45,598 nt of DNA. Source: Planctomycetota bacterium (GTDB lineage: Bacteria; Planctomycetota; Phycisphaerae; Phycisphaerales; SM1A02). The stretch spans positions 1-45,598 of the forward strand of contig VGYQ01000014.1 in the NCBI GenBank assembly GCA_016872915.1, read 5' to 3'. Of the stretch, positions 34,134 through 42,141 are shown in pieces; the first letter of the stretch is position 1, and each line of letters begins with the position of its first letter. The notes under the pieces were generated by a model, which made no database searches, was not told the origin of the DNA, and saw nothing but the letters and a program-made list of their open reading frames with translations. Position numbers and translations under genes: made by a program.

Positions 34134-35342
34134 ATGGCAAAGCTCTTCTACACCATTGACGAGGCTGCAGCGAAACTCCAAAAGTCGGAGTCGGAGCTGC
34201 GCGCCATGGTCGATTCGGGCCAGTTAGAAGAGTTCAAGATGCACGATGTCACGCACTTCAAGAAGGCGGTCATCGACCAGCTCGTCATCGATGACATCGG
34301 GAACATCGAACTCTCGCTCGAGGACGACAACTCGGCTCCTGTGAAGCCTGTTGATTTGGACCTCGATATCAGCAACAACTCGGGCAGCGCCGTTCTCGAT
34401 GAACTCAAGTTCGATGATGAGCCCACCCCCCCAGCATCAACTGCGGGCGGCAGCGGTGCCGGTGCCGAGCCCGATCTGCTCGACCTTGACCTCGCTGACT
34501 CGGGCATCGCACCTGCGCAGGTGCCACCACCCACGGCAGCAAGCGCTGGCGGATCGGGGAGCGGCCTGGCGCTCGATCTCGATGACTCCGGCCCCATCGC
34601 ACCCCCCCCAACGGCCAACTCTGGGAAATCGGCCCCTTCTGGATCTGCCGGCGAACTCGACCTTGGACTCGATCTTGAACTCGGACTCGATGACTCCACT
34701 GAGAAACCAGCCCCGCCTGCAGCGTCGACCCCGGCGAGCGACTCTGGGTCAGGGATAGTGCTCAACGACATGAGTGGATCGATGGCAGCACCCACCAGTG
34801 CGCAGCCAAGACGGCGCGTTGCGTTGGACGGTAGTTCGATCGCCGGCGATGATCTCTCACTGGAGCCTGTTCGAAGTGGTCTTGACGACTCTGCCGATGC
34901 TGATGCATCGAGCATCAGCGCTGCACTGCTCGATGATGGCGTGGACTCCTTCGACGGCGGCGGATCGCTCTCAGCGGACACAGATCTTTTTGCGCCGAGC
35001 GATGAGAGCGGTGAGAGCGCTGACGAGCCTTTCGCAGATGCCGCGGGAGCAGCCCCAGTGATGGCGGCGGCTCCGGCGGCACGAAGCGCGACGCCAATCA
35101 TGATCGCGGCAGAGACAGTCGACGGTGCAGCGAGTGGACTCGGCATCGGACTGATGGTTGGCGCGCTTGCATCCATCCTCATCGCTGCGCTCATCGTGGT
35201 TGCAACGCGCTCCTCAGGTGGATCCGCCCTTGCGGTTGAGATCACCGGGGACAACATGATGCTCTGGCTCGGCGGACTCGCAGGCGGCACACTGCTTGCC
35301 GGCGGCATTGGCTTCTTTGTCGGAAAGTCCATCGACGGATGA
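34134..35342 (+). CDS. Membrane protein with N-terminal HTH-like domain and acidic repeat linker
   Basis: 402 aa. Residues 1-60 (FYTIDEAAAKLQKSESELRAM...GQLEEF...FKKAVIDQL) resemble the MerR/excisionase-type helix-turn-helix seen in many planctomycete proteins. Residues about 62-325 are low-complexity, rich in Asp, Leu, Ser, Gly and Pro, with recurrent LDLDDSG/LDLDLADSG units and no charge balance (strongly acidic). Two TM helices end the protein (about 335-357 and 375-397, Gly-rich). Topology would place the HTH in the cytoplasm, tethered by a long disordered acidic linker. Function unknown; DNA tethering or a protein-peptide sensor are both possible. The stop overlaps psd as ATGA. Confidence 0.8.
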   Translation: MAKLFYTIDEAAAKLQKSESELRAMVDSGQLEEFKMHDVTHFKKAVIDQLVIDDIGNIELSLEDDNSAPVKPVDLDLDISNNSGSAVLDELKFDDEPTPPASTAGGSGAGAEPDLLDLDLADSGIAPAQVPPPTAASAGGSGSGLALDLDDSGPIAPPPTANSGKSAPSGSAGELDLGLDLELGLDDSTEKPAPPAASTPASDSGSGIVLNDMSGSMAAPTSAQPRRRVALDGSSIAGDDLSLEPVRSGLDDSADADASSISAALLDDGVDSFDGGGSLSADTDLFAPSDESGESADEPFADAAGAAPVMAAAPAARSATPIMIAAETVDGAASGLGIGLMVGALASILIAALIVVATRSSGGSALAVEITGDNMMLWLGGLAGGTLLAGGIGFFVGKSIDG

Positions 35343-36004
35343 TCCTCAGCGGCTTTGGGATGCGTGAATGGGGGCTCGCCACGCTCGCTGCAATTGCCGC
35401 GATTCTTCTCTTCGGGCCATCCTGGTGGCTGATCACCATCGTGAGCATCCTCTGGTTCGCGGTCGCGGCGTTCTTCCGTGATCCACTCTTTCGGAAACCA
35501 GCCACCGACACCCCAAGTGATCTCGTCAGTCCCGCCGATGGCGTGATCTCCGCCGTAGAGACGATCGACCACCACCCAGCGACTCATGGACCAGCCGTGA
35601 TTGTTCGCATCTTCCTCAGCGTGCTCGATGTGCACATCAACCGAATGCCCTGCGCCTGCAGCGTCGTGTCGGTCATGCACACACCTGGCCAATACCTCGA
35701 TGCGCGCTCGGAGGAGAGTGCAAAGGTCAACGAATCGAATCTGCTTGTGCTCGAAGCGACAGGCGGGACGCGCCTGGGTGTACGGCAGGTGTCGGGTGCC
35801 ATTGCTCGTCGCATCGTGTGCCCCGTGGTTCCAGGCCAACGATTTGAACGCGCTGCACGCTTCGGCATGATCAAGTTCGGCTCGACGACCGAGCTCATCA
35901 TTCCTGCGGTGCACGCATCAACGGTCCGAGTCCAGAAGGGCGCGCGGGTGGTGGGCGGCGTCACAGTCCTCGCCTCTCTTCACGCGGCTCCGTCACACAC
36001 CTGA
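35339..36004 (+). CDS. psd: Phosphatidylserine decarboxylase proenzyme
   Basis: 221 aa, the short class of Psd. An N-terminal pair of membrane segments (WGLATLAAIAAILLFGPSWWLITIVSILWFAVAAF) is followed by FFRDPLFRKP, LVSPADGVI, IRIFLSVLDVHINRMPCACSV-type sequence and the self-cleavage site FGS in KFGSTTELIIP, where Ser becomes the pyruvoyl group. It converts phosphatidylserine to phosphatidylethanolamine at the inner membrane. It is coupled by ATGA to the HTH membrane protein and convergent with the GAF gene (6 bases). No pssA gene adjacent. Confidence 0.95.
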   Translation: MILSGFGMREWGLATLAAIAAILLFGPSWWLITIVSILWFAVAAFFRDPLFRKPATDTPSDLVSPADGVISAVETIDHHPATHGPAVIVRIFLSVLDVHINRMPCACSVVSVMHTPGQYLDARSEESAKVNESNLLVLEATGGTRLGVRQVSGAIARRIVCPVVPGQRFERAARFGMIKFGSTTELIIPAVHASTVRVQKGARVVGGVTVLASLHAAPSHT

Positions 36005-36010
36005 TCTCAT

Positions 36011-37120
36011 TCACTCCGAGGTCTGATCCTTCGGCGAGCGCGGCCACTGAGGTTGCATGCGCCCAAGGACTCGGCGCGCGCGCGCGATGGCGCCGCCAAG
36101 CGCAGGCCCAAGCGCACGCCCGACTCGTTCCAAATCAGGACCAAAGGGCCGCCGGCCATCGCGGAAGGCGATCACCACCGCGGACGACTGGGCCAGTTCA
36201 CCTTCGGTGCAGGGGAAGGCCAGCACGGACCGACCGGGAAGAACGCCCTGCAGTTCCACCCAACGGGGTGCAAGTGCCTGCCCATCCGCGATCCGTACGA
36301 CAGCACGCTGCGCCGCGATGCTCTCGCACCAACCCGTCGACAGATGCTCGAGCATGCCACCTGCAGCCCGCCGCGACAGATCGTCGCGCACATATCCGCC
36401 CACGATAAATCGCTCCCGCTCACGAACGAAAAGCGACACATTTGTGGGCCCCACACGCGCGATGAAGTACTGCAGACTCCACTCGATGATCGGCGCTGGT
36501 TCCACTTCCATCGAGAGAATCGCATTGCACTCGCTGCGCATTGAAGCCACCGCTTCACGCTCCTCCGCATCCGAACGCGCCTTCGACAAGTCCGCGCACG
36601 CTTTGCCGAGGCGTTCCTCCAAGCCGCGCCGCTCCTGCGTCAGACGTGCACACGCACCCTCCACCAGACGCGATCGCTCATCACGGCTGCGCCGCTGCAC
36701 ACTTTCAAGAAGCCAGCGTGCCACGCGCCCCGAAGACCACGCGCCGCTCCACTGATCGCGTTCGAGCCAATCACTCAGCCCGACGCCAAACAGTGCAGCC
36801 ACCATGCCCGTGACGTCCACCGCGTTTGCGCTCGGATGACCAACCAAAATCACGCCTGCATGAGGACGAACTTCTCGAAGCGCAGTCAACCACGCGGTCC
36901 CCTGCGCCTGCGTTCCGAGACAGGCGGCATCGACGACCACCGCATCGGCCCAGTGCGACGCGATCCACTCCGCCGCCTCCTTCACATCAGTGCTGCGAGC
37001 AAGCCGCGGCACGACGCCAAAATCACTGCATGCAGTCCATTCCTCAGAAACTTCGAGTGCACCGATCAGCAGCAGCACTGGACGATCACACTTCGCATGA
37101 TGACTCGCATCGTCTTCCAT
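36011..37120 (-). CDS. GAF-domain protein with degenerate receiver-like N-terminus
   Basis: 369 aa, no signal or TM. Residues 1-130 look like a CheY fold (VLLLIGALEV..., ADAVVVDAACLG with a possible phospho-Asp, AGVILVGHP), but the first-strand acidic pair and the late Lys-Pro are missing (GLSDWLERD), so normal phosphorylation is doubtful. A coiled coil (about 135-190, RRSRDERSRLVEGACARLTQERRGLEERLGK) links it to a GAF domain (about 195-345, PTNVSLFVRERERFIVGGY; LPGRSVLAFPCTEG). It may sense a small ligand and signal by protein contact. No output domain is present. The gene is separated from tsaB by 51 bases and a hairpin. Confidence 0.75.
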   Translation of the reverse strand: MEDDASHHAKCDRPVLLLIGALEVSEEWTACSDFGVVPRLARSTDVKEAAEWIASHWADAVVVDAACLGTQAQGTAWLTALREVRPHAGVILVGHPSANAVDVTGMVAALFGVGLSDWLERDQWSGAWSSGRVARWLLESVQRRSRDERSRLVEGACARLTQERRGLEERLGKACADLSKARSDAEEREAVASMRSECNAILSMEVEPAPIIEWSLQYFIARVGPTNVSLFVRERERFIVGGYVRDDLSRRAAGGMLEHLSTGWCESIAAQRAVVRIADGQALAPRWVELQGVLPGRSVLAFPCTEGELAQSSAVVIAFRDGRRPFGPDLERVGRALGPALGGAIARARRVLGRMQPQWPRSPKDQTSE

Positions 37121-37161
37121 CGCGCCCTGTTTCGGCGCTTGCGCCCCCCGACTCCACGGAA

Positions 37162-37188
37162 AGCGCGAACTTCAGTGAACTTCGCGCT
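37162..37188 (-). terminator. Possible hairpin terminator at the tsaB 3' end
   Basis: AGCGCGAA and TTCGCGCT form a perfect 8-bp stem around an 11-base loop that contains the tsaB stop codon. Only TTTCC follows on the minus strand, so an intrinsic terminator is uncertain; it may be an attenuator or mRNA 3' stabiliser before the GAF gene. Confidence 0.35.
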
Positions 37189-37894
37189 CAGGAGCATCTG
37201 GACGCAATGGATATCGGGCGCGCCAGTTCAAAACGGCCTCTGGTTCGCGCGGATAACGCACCGTCAGCGACAGCGCATCGCACAGATGCCCCGCCTGCAG
37301 TTGCCGCTCCGCGACCGTAAGGCAGGCGCTTGCAGTGAACAGCGGCTCGATCACCGCCAGACCTGCAGCGTGCGCGGCTGCATGCAGCCCCGGTGGCGCA
37401 TGCACATCCGCAATCAGTGTGCACACCTTTGGCGGCAATTGTGCATCATCGCGCCAGCCTTCCTCCACCACCGTCACCGACCCATCGGACTCCGCGCGGA
37501 CAACCGACAGCCAGCACCCGCTGCCCTTGCTTGCAAGTGCCACCGCCACACACGACCCATGGATACTCCACTGCGCACGGAGCGCTTCCGCGGCCACCAG
37601 ACAACTCCGCACATCGATCGCAGGAATCCCAAGCGATTCGCAGAGTCCCTTCGCGGTGGCAACCGCGACACGCAACCCCGTGAACCCGCCAGGGCCGGTC
37701 GACACGGCAACCGCACCGATGTCACGGGGCGCGACCGCTGCATCACGGCAGATTCGGTCGATCGCCGGCAGCAGCAGATCGCGCTCACGCGGATCGCCCT
37801 CGGCGAGGATGTCGCTTCGCGCACCACTTCCCGTCCGCAGCGCCACTGACACCGTGCGTTGGCTGCTTTCGATCGCCAACAGCGCGCGGGTCAT
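37172..37894 (-). CDS. tsaB: tRNA threonylcarbamoyladenosine biosynthesis protein TsaB
   Basis: 240 aa. The ASKHA fold start ALLAIESSQRTVSVAL and the diagnostic GPGGFTGLRVAVATAKGL identify TsaB (YeaZ). It dimerises with TsaD and TsaE to install t6A37 on tRNAs reading ANN codons. It is coupled by ATGA to the metallophosphoesterase upstream. tsaD and tsaE are not in the window. Confidence 0.94.
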   Translation of the reverse strand: MTRALLAIESSQRTVSVALRTGSGARSDILAEGDPRERDLLLPAIDRICRDAAVAPRDIGAVAVSTGPGGFTGLRVAVATAKGLCESLGIPAIDVRSCLVAAEALRAQWSIHGSCVAVALASKGSGCWLSVVRAESDGSVTVVEEGWRDDAQLPPKVCTLIADVHAPPGLHAAAHAAGLAVIEPLFTASACLTVAERQLQAGHLCDALSLTVRYPREPEAVLNWRARYPLRPDAPEREVH

Positions 37895-38769
37895 GGCAGC
37901 GGTCTGTGCAGCACGAGCGGAATCGCCTGCTTCACCAGTTCGTCTGCGCTTGGTAGCGGCTGATCCAAGGCGATGAACACCACCGCGCCACGTTCGTGAT
38001 CGCTGTTGAGCACCACCAGACCATCCGCGGGAGATGCCGCACCCATCTCCACGAGACAGTGCCCCACGACAAACAGCTTCGCGTGAAAGCGCGCGAGCAA
38101 CGTCTGCACATGTTCAGGGTCCTGCGTTCGTCCCCAGACAACCGTCCACGCGGTTCCCTTCGGCGAGCGGTAGTCCGCATCCTCCAACTGTCGGTCAAAC
38201 GCACCATCATCAAAGTCGTAGCGACCGGGAATCGAGTGCGCGCACCACAACCCGTTCTCCGCACGCAGCACAAGCGGGAACGCGAGGATGAACTCACGGA
38301 TCGCCGTCGCCACCTCCTCGGCGCGTTCCCCAAAGACATACTCCAGTCCATCGTCGAACATGGCCACTTGATCGCCACCACCCTTGCTGACTGCCATCCG
38401 CTGGCACTGCGCCAACTCGTGGTTGGCCAGCAGCGGATGAACCTGCAGCGGAAATGCACTCACCAACTGTGCAACGACCGCCAGATTCCGATACGACATA
38501 TCCATACGGTCCACCAACCTCTCGCCATGGATCAATTCGTGCAGCATGACATGATGGTCGGGCGACGCATCGAGTTCCGAAAGCTGCACGATCGCCTGCA
38601 GATGCCCAGGGAAATCGTGAATGTCTCCAGTCGCCAGCAGTCGCCCGCGCGGCGGCAAGTGGACGGTCGAACCGCGCCGCAGAGGTGAGCGCAGCAGATT
38701 GTCCGCAGCACGCTCAAACAACTGGATCATCTCGTCCGCGTCAATGCAGTTTGGTCGCGGCAGTTCCAT
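37891..38769 (-). CDS. Metallophosphoesterase (calcineurin-like phosphatase)
   Basis: 292 aa, cytoplasmic. Motifs in order: LATGDIHDFPGH (D-x-H), LLANHELAQ (the NHE motif, normally GNHE) and FVVGHCLVE (GH). The second metal motif (GDxxD) is not obvious (HHVMLHELIHGER). The ends are poorly conserved. Family members hydrolyse phosphoproteins, nucleotides or cyclic nucleotides; substrate unknown. It lies between the DUF1573 gene (3 bases) and tsaB (ATGA overlap). Confidence 0.82.
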   Translation of the reverse strand: MELPRPNCIDADEMIQLFERAADNLLRSPLRRGSTVHLPPRGRLLATGDIHDFPGHLQAIVQLSELDASPDHHVMLHELIHGERLVDRMDMSYRNLAVVAQLVSAFPLQVHPLLANHELAQCQRMAVSKGGGDQVAMFDDGLEYVFGERAEEVATAIREFILAFPLVLRAENGLWCAHSIPGRYDFDDGAFDRQLEDADYRSPKGTAWTVVWGRTQDPEHVQTLLARFHAKLFVVGHCLVEMGAASPADGLVVLNSDHERGAVVFIALDQPLPSADELVKQAIPLVLHRPLP

Positions 38770-38772
38770 CCC

Positions 38773-39852
38773 TTACTGCCCTGCCGAGGTTGCCGCCGAC
38801 TCTGCCACCTGCATCGACACCGCCACCACTGCCGACCCAGTCGCCGTCGTGATCTCGATGGGCGCGTAGATCGCACCGCGCGCCGTTGGTGCAGGCGCGA
38901 CACGAACCTGCACTTCCACATCGTCCTTTGTTCCAGCCTTCGTTCCTTCGAGCGTCGCAACAAGGTCTGGCGAAAGCGACCGCACCGACTTCACTTGCGA
39001 CCAGTCGCTGCGCACCACGGCTCCCTTTCCCTTTGGGTTGTAGTGCTCGATCACAACAGGCACCACCACCGATGACCCAAGCGCGACGCGGTTGGCAAGC
39101 AGCAGCGGCTCTGGGATGAACCAAAAACGCGCCTCCTTGCCCGGATCGGCGCGCACCCCCGTGCACTCATTGCGAAAGCGCAGCGGGATCAGCGGACAGT
39201 CGGCTCGATCCGTCTCCACCACCCACCACAGCGGCATCTTCTCGCAAGGGGCGTTCGGAAAGTTCCAGCGCAAGACGTAGGTCGATCGCGGTGCATCACT
39301 CGCCGCATTGAAGTCCACGAAACTCGGAGCCACGCCTCCCGCACTCAGAACACGAAACGGCTGCTGATCCTCACTGCTCAGCTGCACCAGACCCGTCATC
39401 GTCCCCTTCAGCGCATCCACAAAGGCGGGGGTCGCACGAATCGGGAGTGTGGCATCCGCCTTCAGCATCGCCATCGTGGGCGCGCCAAATCCCTCGAAGG
39501 TGATGAATACCTTTGCATCCTTCTCGCCGGGCGTGGTCGGGACGGCGAGCGTTGCGGCCACTTCCACGCTGCCCCCCACTGGGATCACTGTGCCGGGCGC
39601 AAGCGAGACATCGGTGCATTTGCAACTGGGCGTGACGGCTTTCACCGTCACCGCGTTCGGCGCCAAGTTCCGCAGCGTGAACTTCCCGGGCAACTTGCTC
39701 CCCGGCTTCACCTTGCCAAAGTTGATCTGTGGCGGTTCCACCGCGACAGGAGCCGGTGGCACCACCTGCTGCTGCGACTGCGCCTCAGCCCAGCCAGCCG
39801 CCAGAGCCGATACAACCGCTGCACAAAGAAAAGACTGCCGCAAAAACCGCAT
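38773..39852 (-). CDS. Secreted DUF1573 protein
   Basis: 359 aa. Signal peptide FLCAAVVSALAAGWAEA; then the DUF1573 Ig-like module: INFGKVKPGSKLPGKFTLRNLAPNAVTVKAVTPSCKCTDVSL, with SCKCT the family's cysteine motif. The remaining 200 residues look like two more beta-sandwich segments (ATLPIRATPAFVDAL; VALGSSVVVPVVIEHYNPKGKG). Function of the family is unknown; it is abundant in Bacteroidetes and planctomycetes. A TAGAAT box six bases before the ATG is shared with divergent terC. Confidence 0.88.
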   Translation of the reverse strand: MRFLRQSFLCAAVVSALAAGWAEAQSQQQVVPPAPVAVEPPQINFGKVKPGSKLPGKFTLRNLAPNAVTVKAVTPSCKCTDVSLAPGTVIPVGGSVEVAATLAVPTTPGEKDAKVFITFEGFGAPTMAMLKADATLPIRATPAFVDALKGTMTGLVQLSSEDQQPFRVLSAGGVAPSFVDFNAASDAPRSTYVLRWNFPNAPCEKMPLWWVVETDRADCPLIPLRFRNECTGVRADPGKEARFWFIPEPLLLANRVALGSSVVVPVVIEHYNPKGKGAVVRSDWSQVKSVRSLSPDLVATLEGTKAGTKDDVEVQVRVAPAPTARGAIYAPIEITTATGSAVVAVSMQVAESAATSAGQ

Positions 39853-39872
39853 GCGCCTATTCTACGACCCTC
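39853..39872. promoter_or_regulatory. Shared symmetric promoter between DUF1573 and terC genes
   Basis: The 20 bases between the two start codons contain TATTCTA (39858-39864). Read on plus, TATTCT ends nine bases before the terC GTG; read on minus, TAGAAT ends six bases before the DUF1573 ATG. Each is a -10 box at leaderless spacing, so the two start points would lie about 18-20 bp apart. No -35 box stands out on either side. Confidence 0.5.
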
Positions 39873-40619
39873 GTGGAGTGGCTTACGGTCGACAGCGCGA
39901 TTGCATTCATTGCGCTCGCCGGACTCGAGATTGTGCTCGGGATCGACAACGTCATCTACATCGCCATCCTGTGCGAGAAGTTGCCGCCCGCGCAGCGCGA
40001 CTTCGCACGAAAGGTCGGCCTGCTCTTGGCGATGGGCATCCGCATCGCGCTCCTGTTTTCCATCGCTTGGCTCGCGAGCCTCACCGAACCGCTCTTTTCG
40101 ATCATCATCGCGAAGCACGAAATCGCACCGAGTATCCGCGACCTCGTGCTCGGGCTTGGCGGGCTGATTCTGATGGCCAAAGCGGTCATCGAAATGCACC
40201 ACCAAGTCGAAGGACCCGCGCCATCGAAAACCGCTTCCGTGAGCAAGGCAGTCCTCGGTCTCGTGCTCGTACAGATCTGCCTAATGGACATCGTGTTCTC
40301 CGTCGACTCTGTCATCACAGCCATCGGTATGGCAAATCAAATCAGCGTGATGGTGGCGGCGATCATCGTTGCGGTACTCGTGATGATCATCTTTGCCGGC
40401 AAGGTGTCGGAGATCGTCACGCGACATCCGACCCTGAAAACGCTCGCGTTGGCGTTCCTTGTGCTCATTGGTGCAGGGTTGCTCCTGGAAGGCATCAAGG
40501 TTCACATTCCAAAGGGCGCCATCTACTTCGCGATGGCGTTCTCCCTTGGCGTCGAACTCATCAACATCAAGATCAGATCAAGACACAACAATACAGCCAC
40601 TCCGCCGAGCGGCCGTTGA
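39873..40619 (+). CDS. TerC-family integral membrane protein
   Basis: 248 aa from GTG 39873; the frame opens earlier but runs antisense into the DUF1573 signal sequence. TerC proteins typically start MEWL, matching V-E-W-L here. About seven TM helices carry the two conserved acidic motifs LEIVLGIDNVIYIAIL and CLMDIVFSVDSVITAIG, which are thought to bind metal. TerC/YkoY-type proteins export Mn2+ and metallate secreted enzymes during translocation; with a large secretome nearby that role is plausible here. Convergent with the sugar dehydrogenase, 37 bases away. Confidence 0.92.
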   Translation: MEWLTVDSAIAFIALAGLEIVLGIDNVIYIAILCEKLPPAQRDFARKVGLLLAMGIRIALLFSIAWLASLTEPLFSIIIAKHEIAPSIRDLVLGLGGLILMAKAVIEMHHQVEGPAPSKTASVSKAVLGLVLVQICLMDIVFSVDSVITAIGMANQISVMVAAIIVAVLVMIIFAGKVSEIVTRHPTLKTLALAFLVLIGAGLLLEGIKVHIPKGAIYFAMAFSLGVELINIKIRSRHNNTATPPSGR

Positions 40620-40656
40620 TGCGCCGAGAAACAACTGAGACGAGCGGCGAAACCGA

Positions 40657-42051
40657 TCAGCCAGTCCAAGCCGAGAGCATCGCGGCGAGATCACCACCGT
40701 TGGTGGTTCCGTCGCTATTGATATCACCACAAGTCCCGCCCCAACAGCTCAGCAGCAACGTGAGGTCCGCACCATTCACCAAACCATCGTCGTTGAGGTC
40801 CGACGGATTCGGCGGCACGCAGGGCACTTCGCCACTCTGCGGAACGATCTTGTAGATCTGTCCGCCGTGGTCAACCATGTACAGCTCACCTTGAGCGTCT
40901 TCGCCAAACGCCACGATCTGGTTCACGGTCTGCCCACCGACTGCGGTCGCGAGTTCTGAGTTCCGGGTCGTGAATGCGGTCACCGCTCCGTTCACCATCT
41001 TCATCGACCATGAGTTGTTCGATCCATAGTCCACATAGAAGTAAATGCCCTGCATATCGGGCATCGCGCAGCCGCGGTAGACGCGCCCACCCGTGATGCT
41101 GTAACCACCGGCTGAGTTGTGCGCGTACGTGCGGACTGGCGCAGTCAGTCCCGTGCCGTTGCATGTGCAACCGGACAATCCTGTGCAGGAAGTTCCTTCC
41201 GTGCAGCGCCAGCCGTAGTTCCGACCGCCCGCCGTGCCGTTGGGCTCATAATCCACTTCCTCGACGGCGTTCTGCCCGACATCAGCGATGTACATGTCGC
41301 CGTTGGCCTTGTCGAAGCACCAGCGCCAAGGGTTGCGCAGACCGTACGACCACACGGTGTCGTCCGCGGTCGTCGAACCGCCCACGTATGGATTGGTTGC
41401 TGGCACGGTGTAATACGGCGGCGACCCACCAACGGTGGGCGTGATGCGATGCATCTTGCCCAAGCGGCTCGAAAGATTTTGCGCCACATTGCCCGGGTCA
41501 TTCGCGCTGCCACCGTCGCCCGTGCCCATGTACAGATCACGCGTGCCGGGCTTGAAATGAATATCACCGCCGTTGTGATTGGAGTAAGGATCCGACCAAG
41601 TCATCATCACGACGCCCGTGCCGTTGGCAACATTTGGGTTGCTCGAAACGGTGTACCGAGCGAGATTGTTGGTTCCCGATCCCGTGTAGTACACATAGAA
41701 CTGCCCATTGGTCGCGTAGTCAGGATCGAACGCCATTCCAAGCAGACCCTGCTCGTCACTCGTGGATGCGCCGCCCGTCACGATTGGGTCGATGTTCAGA
41801 AAGTTCGTCGTCAACAGTGTCGGGGTCGCACCGAGTTGGATGATGCGAATGCGCCCAGCTTTCTCAAGCACAAAGAGTCTCGTCTCATCGCCAGGAGCAT
41901 GACCAATCCATGTCGGATACACCAGGCCCGTTCCAATGACCAACTTCGGGCGGATCGCCGTGACGCCTGCATCAGCAGAAGCACACAGCATGGCACAGCT
42001 CAGGACGGTCGTGGTCAGCGAGAGAGCGGTTGAAACGGTGGTTGGGCGCAT
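40657..42051 (-). CDS. Secreted PQQ-type glucose/sorbosone dehydrogenase with dockerin-like tail
   Basis: 464 aa from ATG 42051, supported by an upstream promoter (42098-42126) that would exclude the longer start at 42138. Signal peptide TALSLTTTVLSCAMLCASADA. The six-bladed propeller has TRLFVLEKAGRIRII, EQGLLGMAFDPDY, NHNGGDIHFKPGTRDLYMGTGDGG (catalytic His) and WSYGLRNPWRW, as in soluble PQQ sugar dehydrogenases/HHIP-like proteins. A Cys-rich loop (CTEGTSCTGLSGCTCNG) is extra. The last 50 residues are two EF-hands (DLNDDGLVNGADLTLLLSCW; DINSDGTTNGGDLAAMLSAW). It oxidises an extracellular sugar, or binds one if inactive. Confidence 0.92.
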   Translation of the reverse strand: MRPTTVSTALSLTTTVLSCAMLCASADAGVTAIRPKLVIGTGLVYPTWIGHAPGDETRLFVLEKAGRIRIIQLGATPTLLTTNFLNIDPIVTGGASTSDEQGLLGMAFDPDYATNGQFYVYYTGSGTNNLARYTVSSNPNVANGTGVVMMTWSDPYSNHNGGDIHFKPGTRDLYMGTGDGGSANDPGNVAQNLSSRLGKMHRITPTVGGSPPYYTVPATNPYVGGSTTADDTVWSYGLRNPWRWCFDKANGDMYIADVGQNAVEEVDYEPNGTAGGRNYGWRCTEGTSCTGLSGCTCNGTGLTAPVRTYAHNSAGGYSITGGRVYRGCAMPDMQGIYFYVDYGSNNSWSMKMVNGAVTAFTTRNSELATAVGGQTVNQIVAFGEDAQGELYMVDHGGQIYKIVPQSGEVPCVPPNPSDLNDDGLVNGADLTLLLSCWGGTCGDINSDGTTNGGDLAAMLSAWTG

Positions 42052-42097
42052 AGTTGGTCTCTTTCGAGCTTTCGCTTGGGGAGGAGTTGACATTCGG

Positions 42098-42126
42098 ACT
42101 ATAGAGTGAAAAACCGCATCATTCAA
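42098..42126 (-). promoter_or_regulatory. Sigma-70-type promoter of the sugar dehydrogenase gene
   Basis: TTGAAT (42121-42126) and TATAGT (42098-42103) on the minus strand are separated by 17 bases, the ideal spacing. Transcription would start near 42091, giving a leader of about 40 bases with AAGAG before ATG 42051. This is the best full -35/-10 match I found in the window. Confidence 0.6.
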
Positions 42127-42141
42127 AAGAAATGACAAGAG

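Noticed and set aside
34148-35914. 588-codon minus-strand frame opposite the HTH protein and psd
   Set aside because: Ser/Ala/Pro-rich mirror of the acidic repeats; no domain seen.
39729-39872. Upstream ATG start for terC
   Set aside because: The added residues are Pro/Ala-rich antisense of the DUF1573 N-terminus; TerC proteins begin MEWL, matching GTG 39873.
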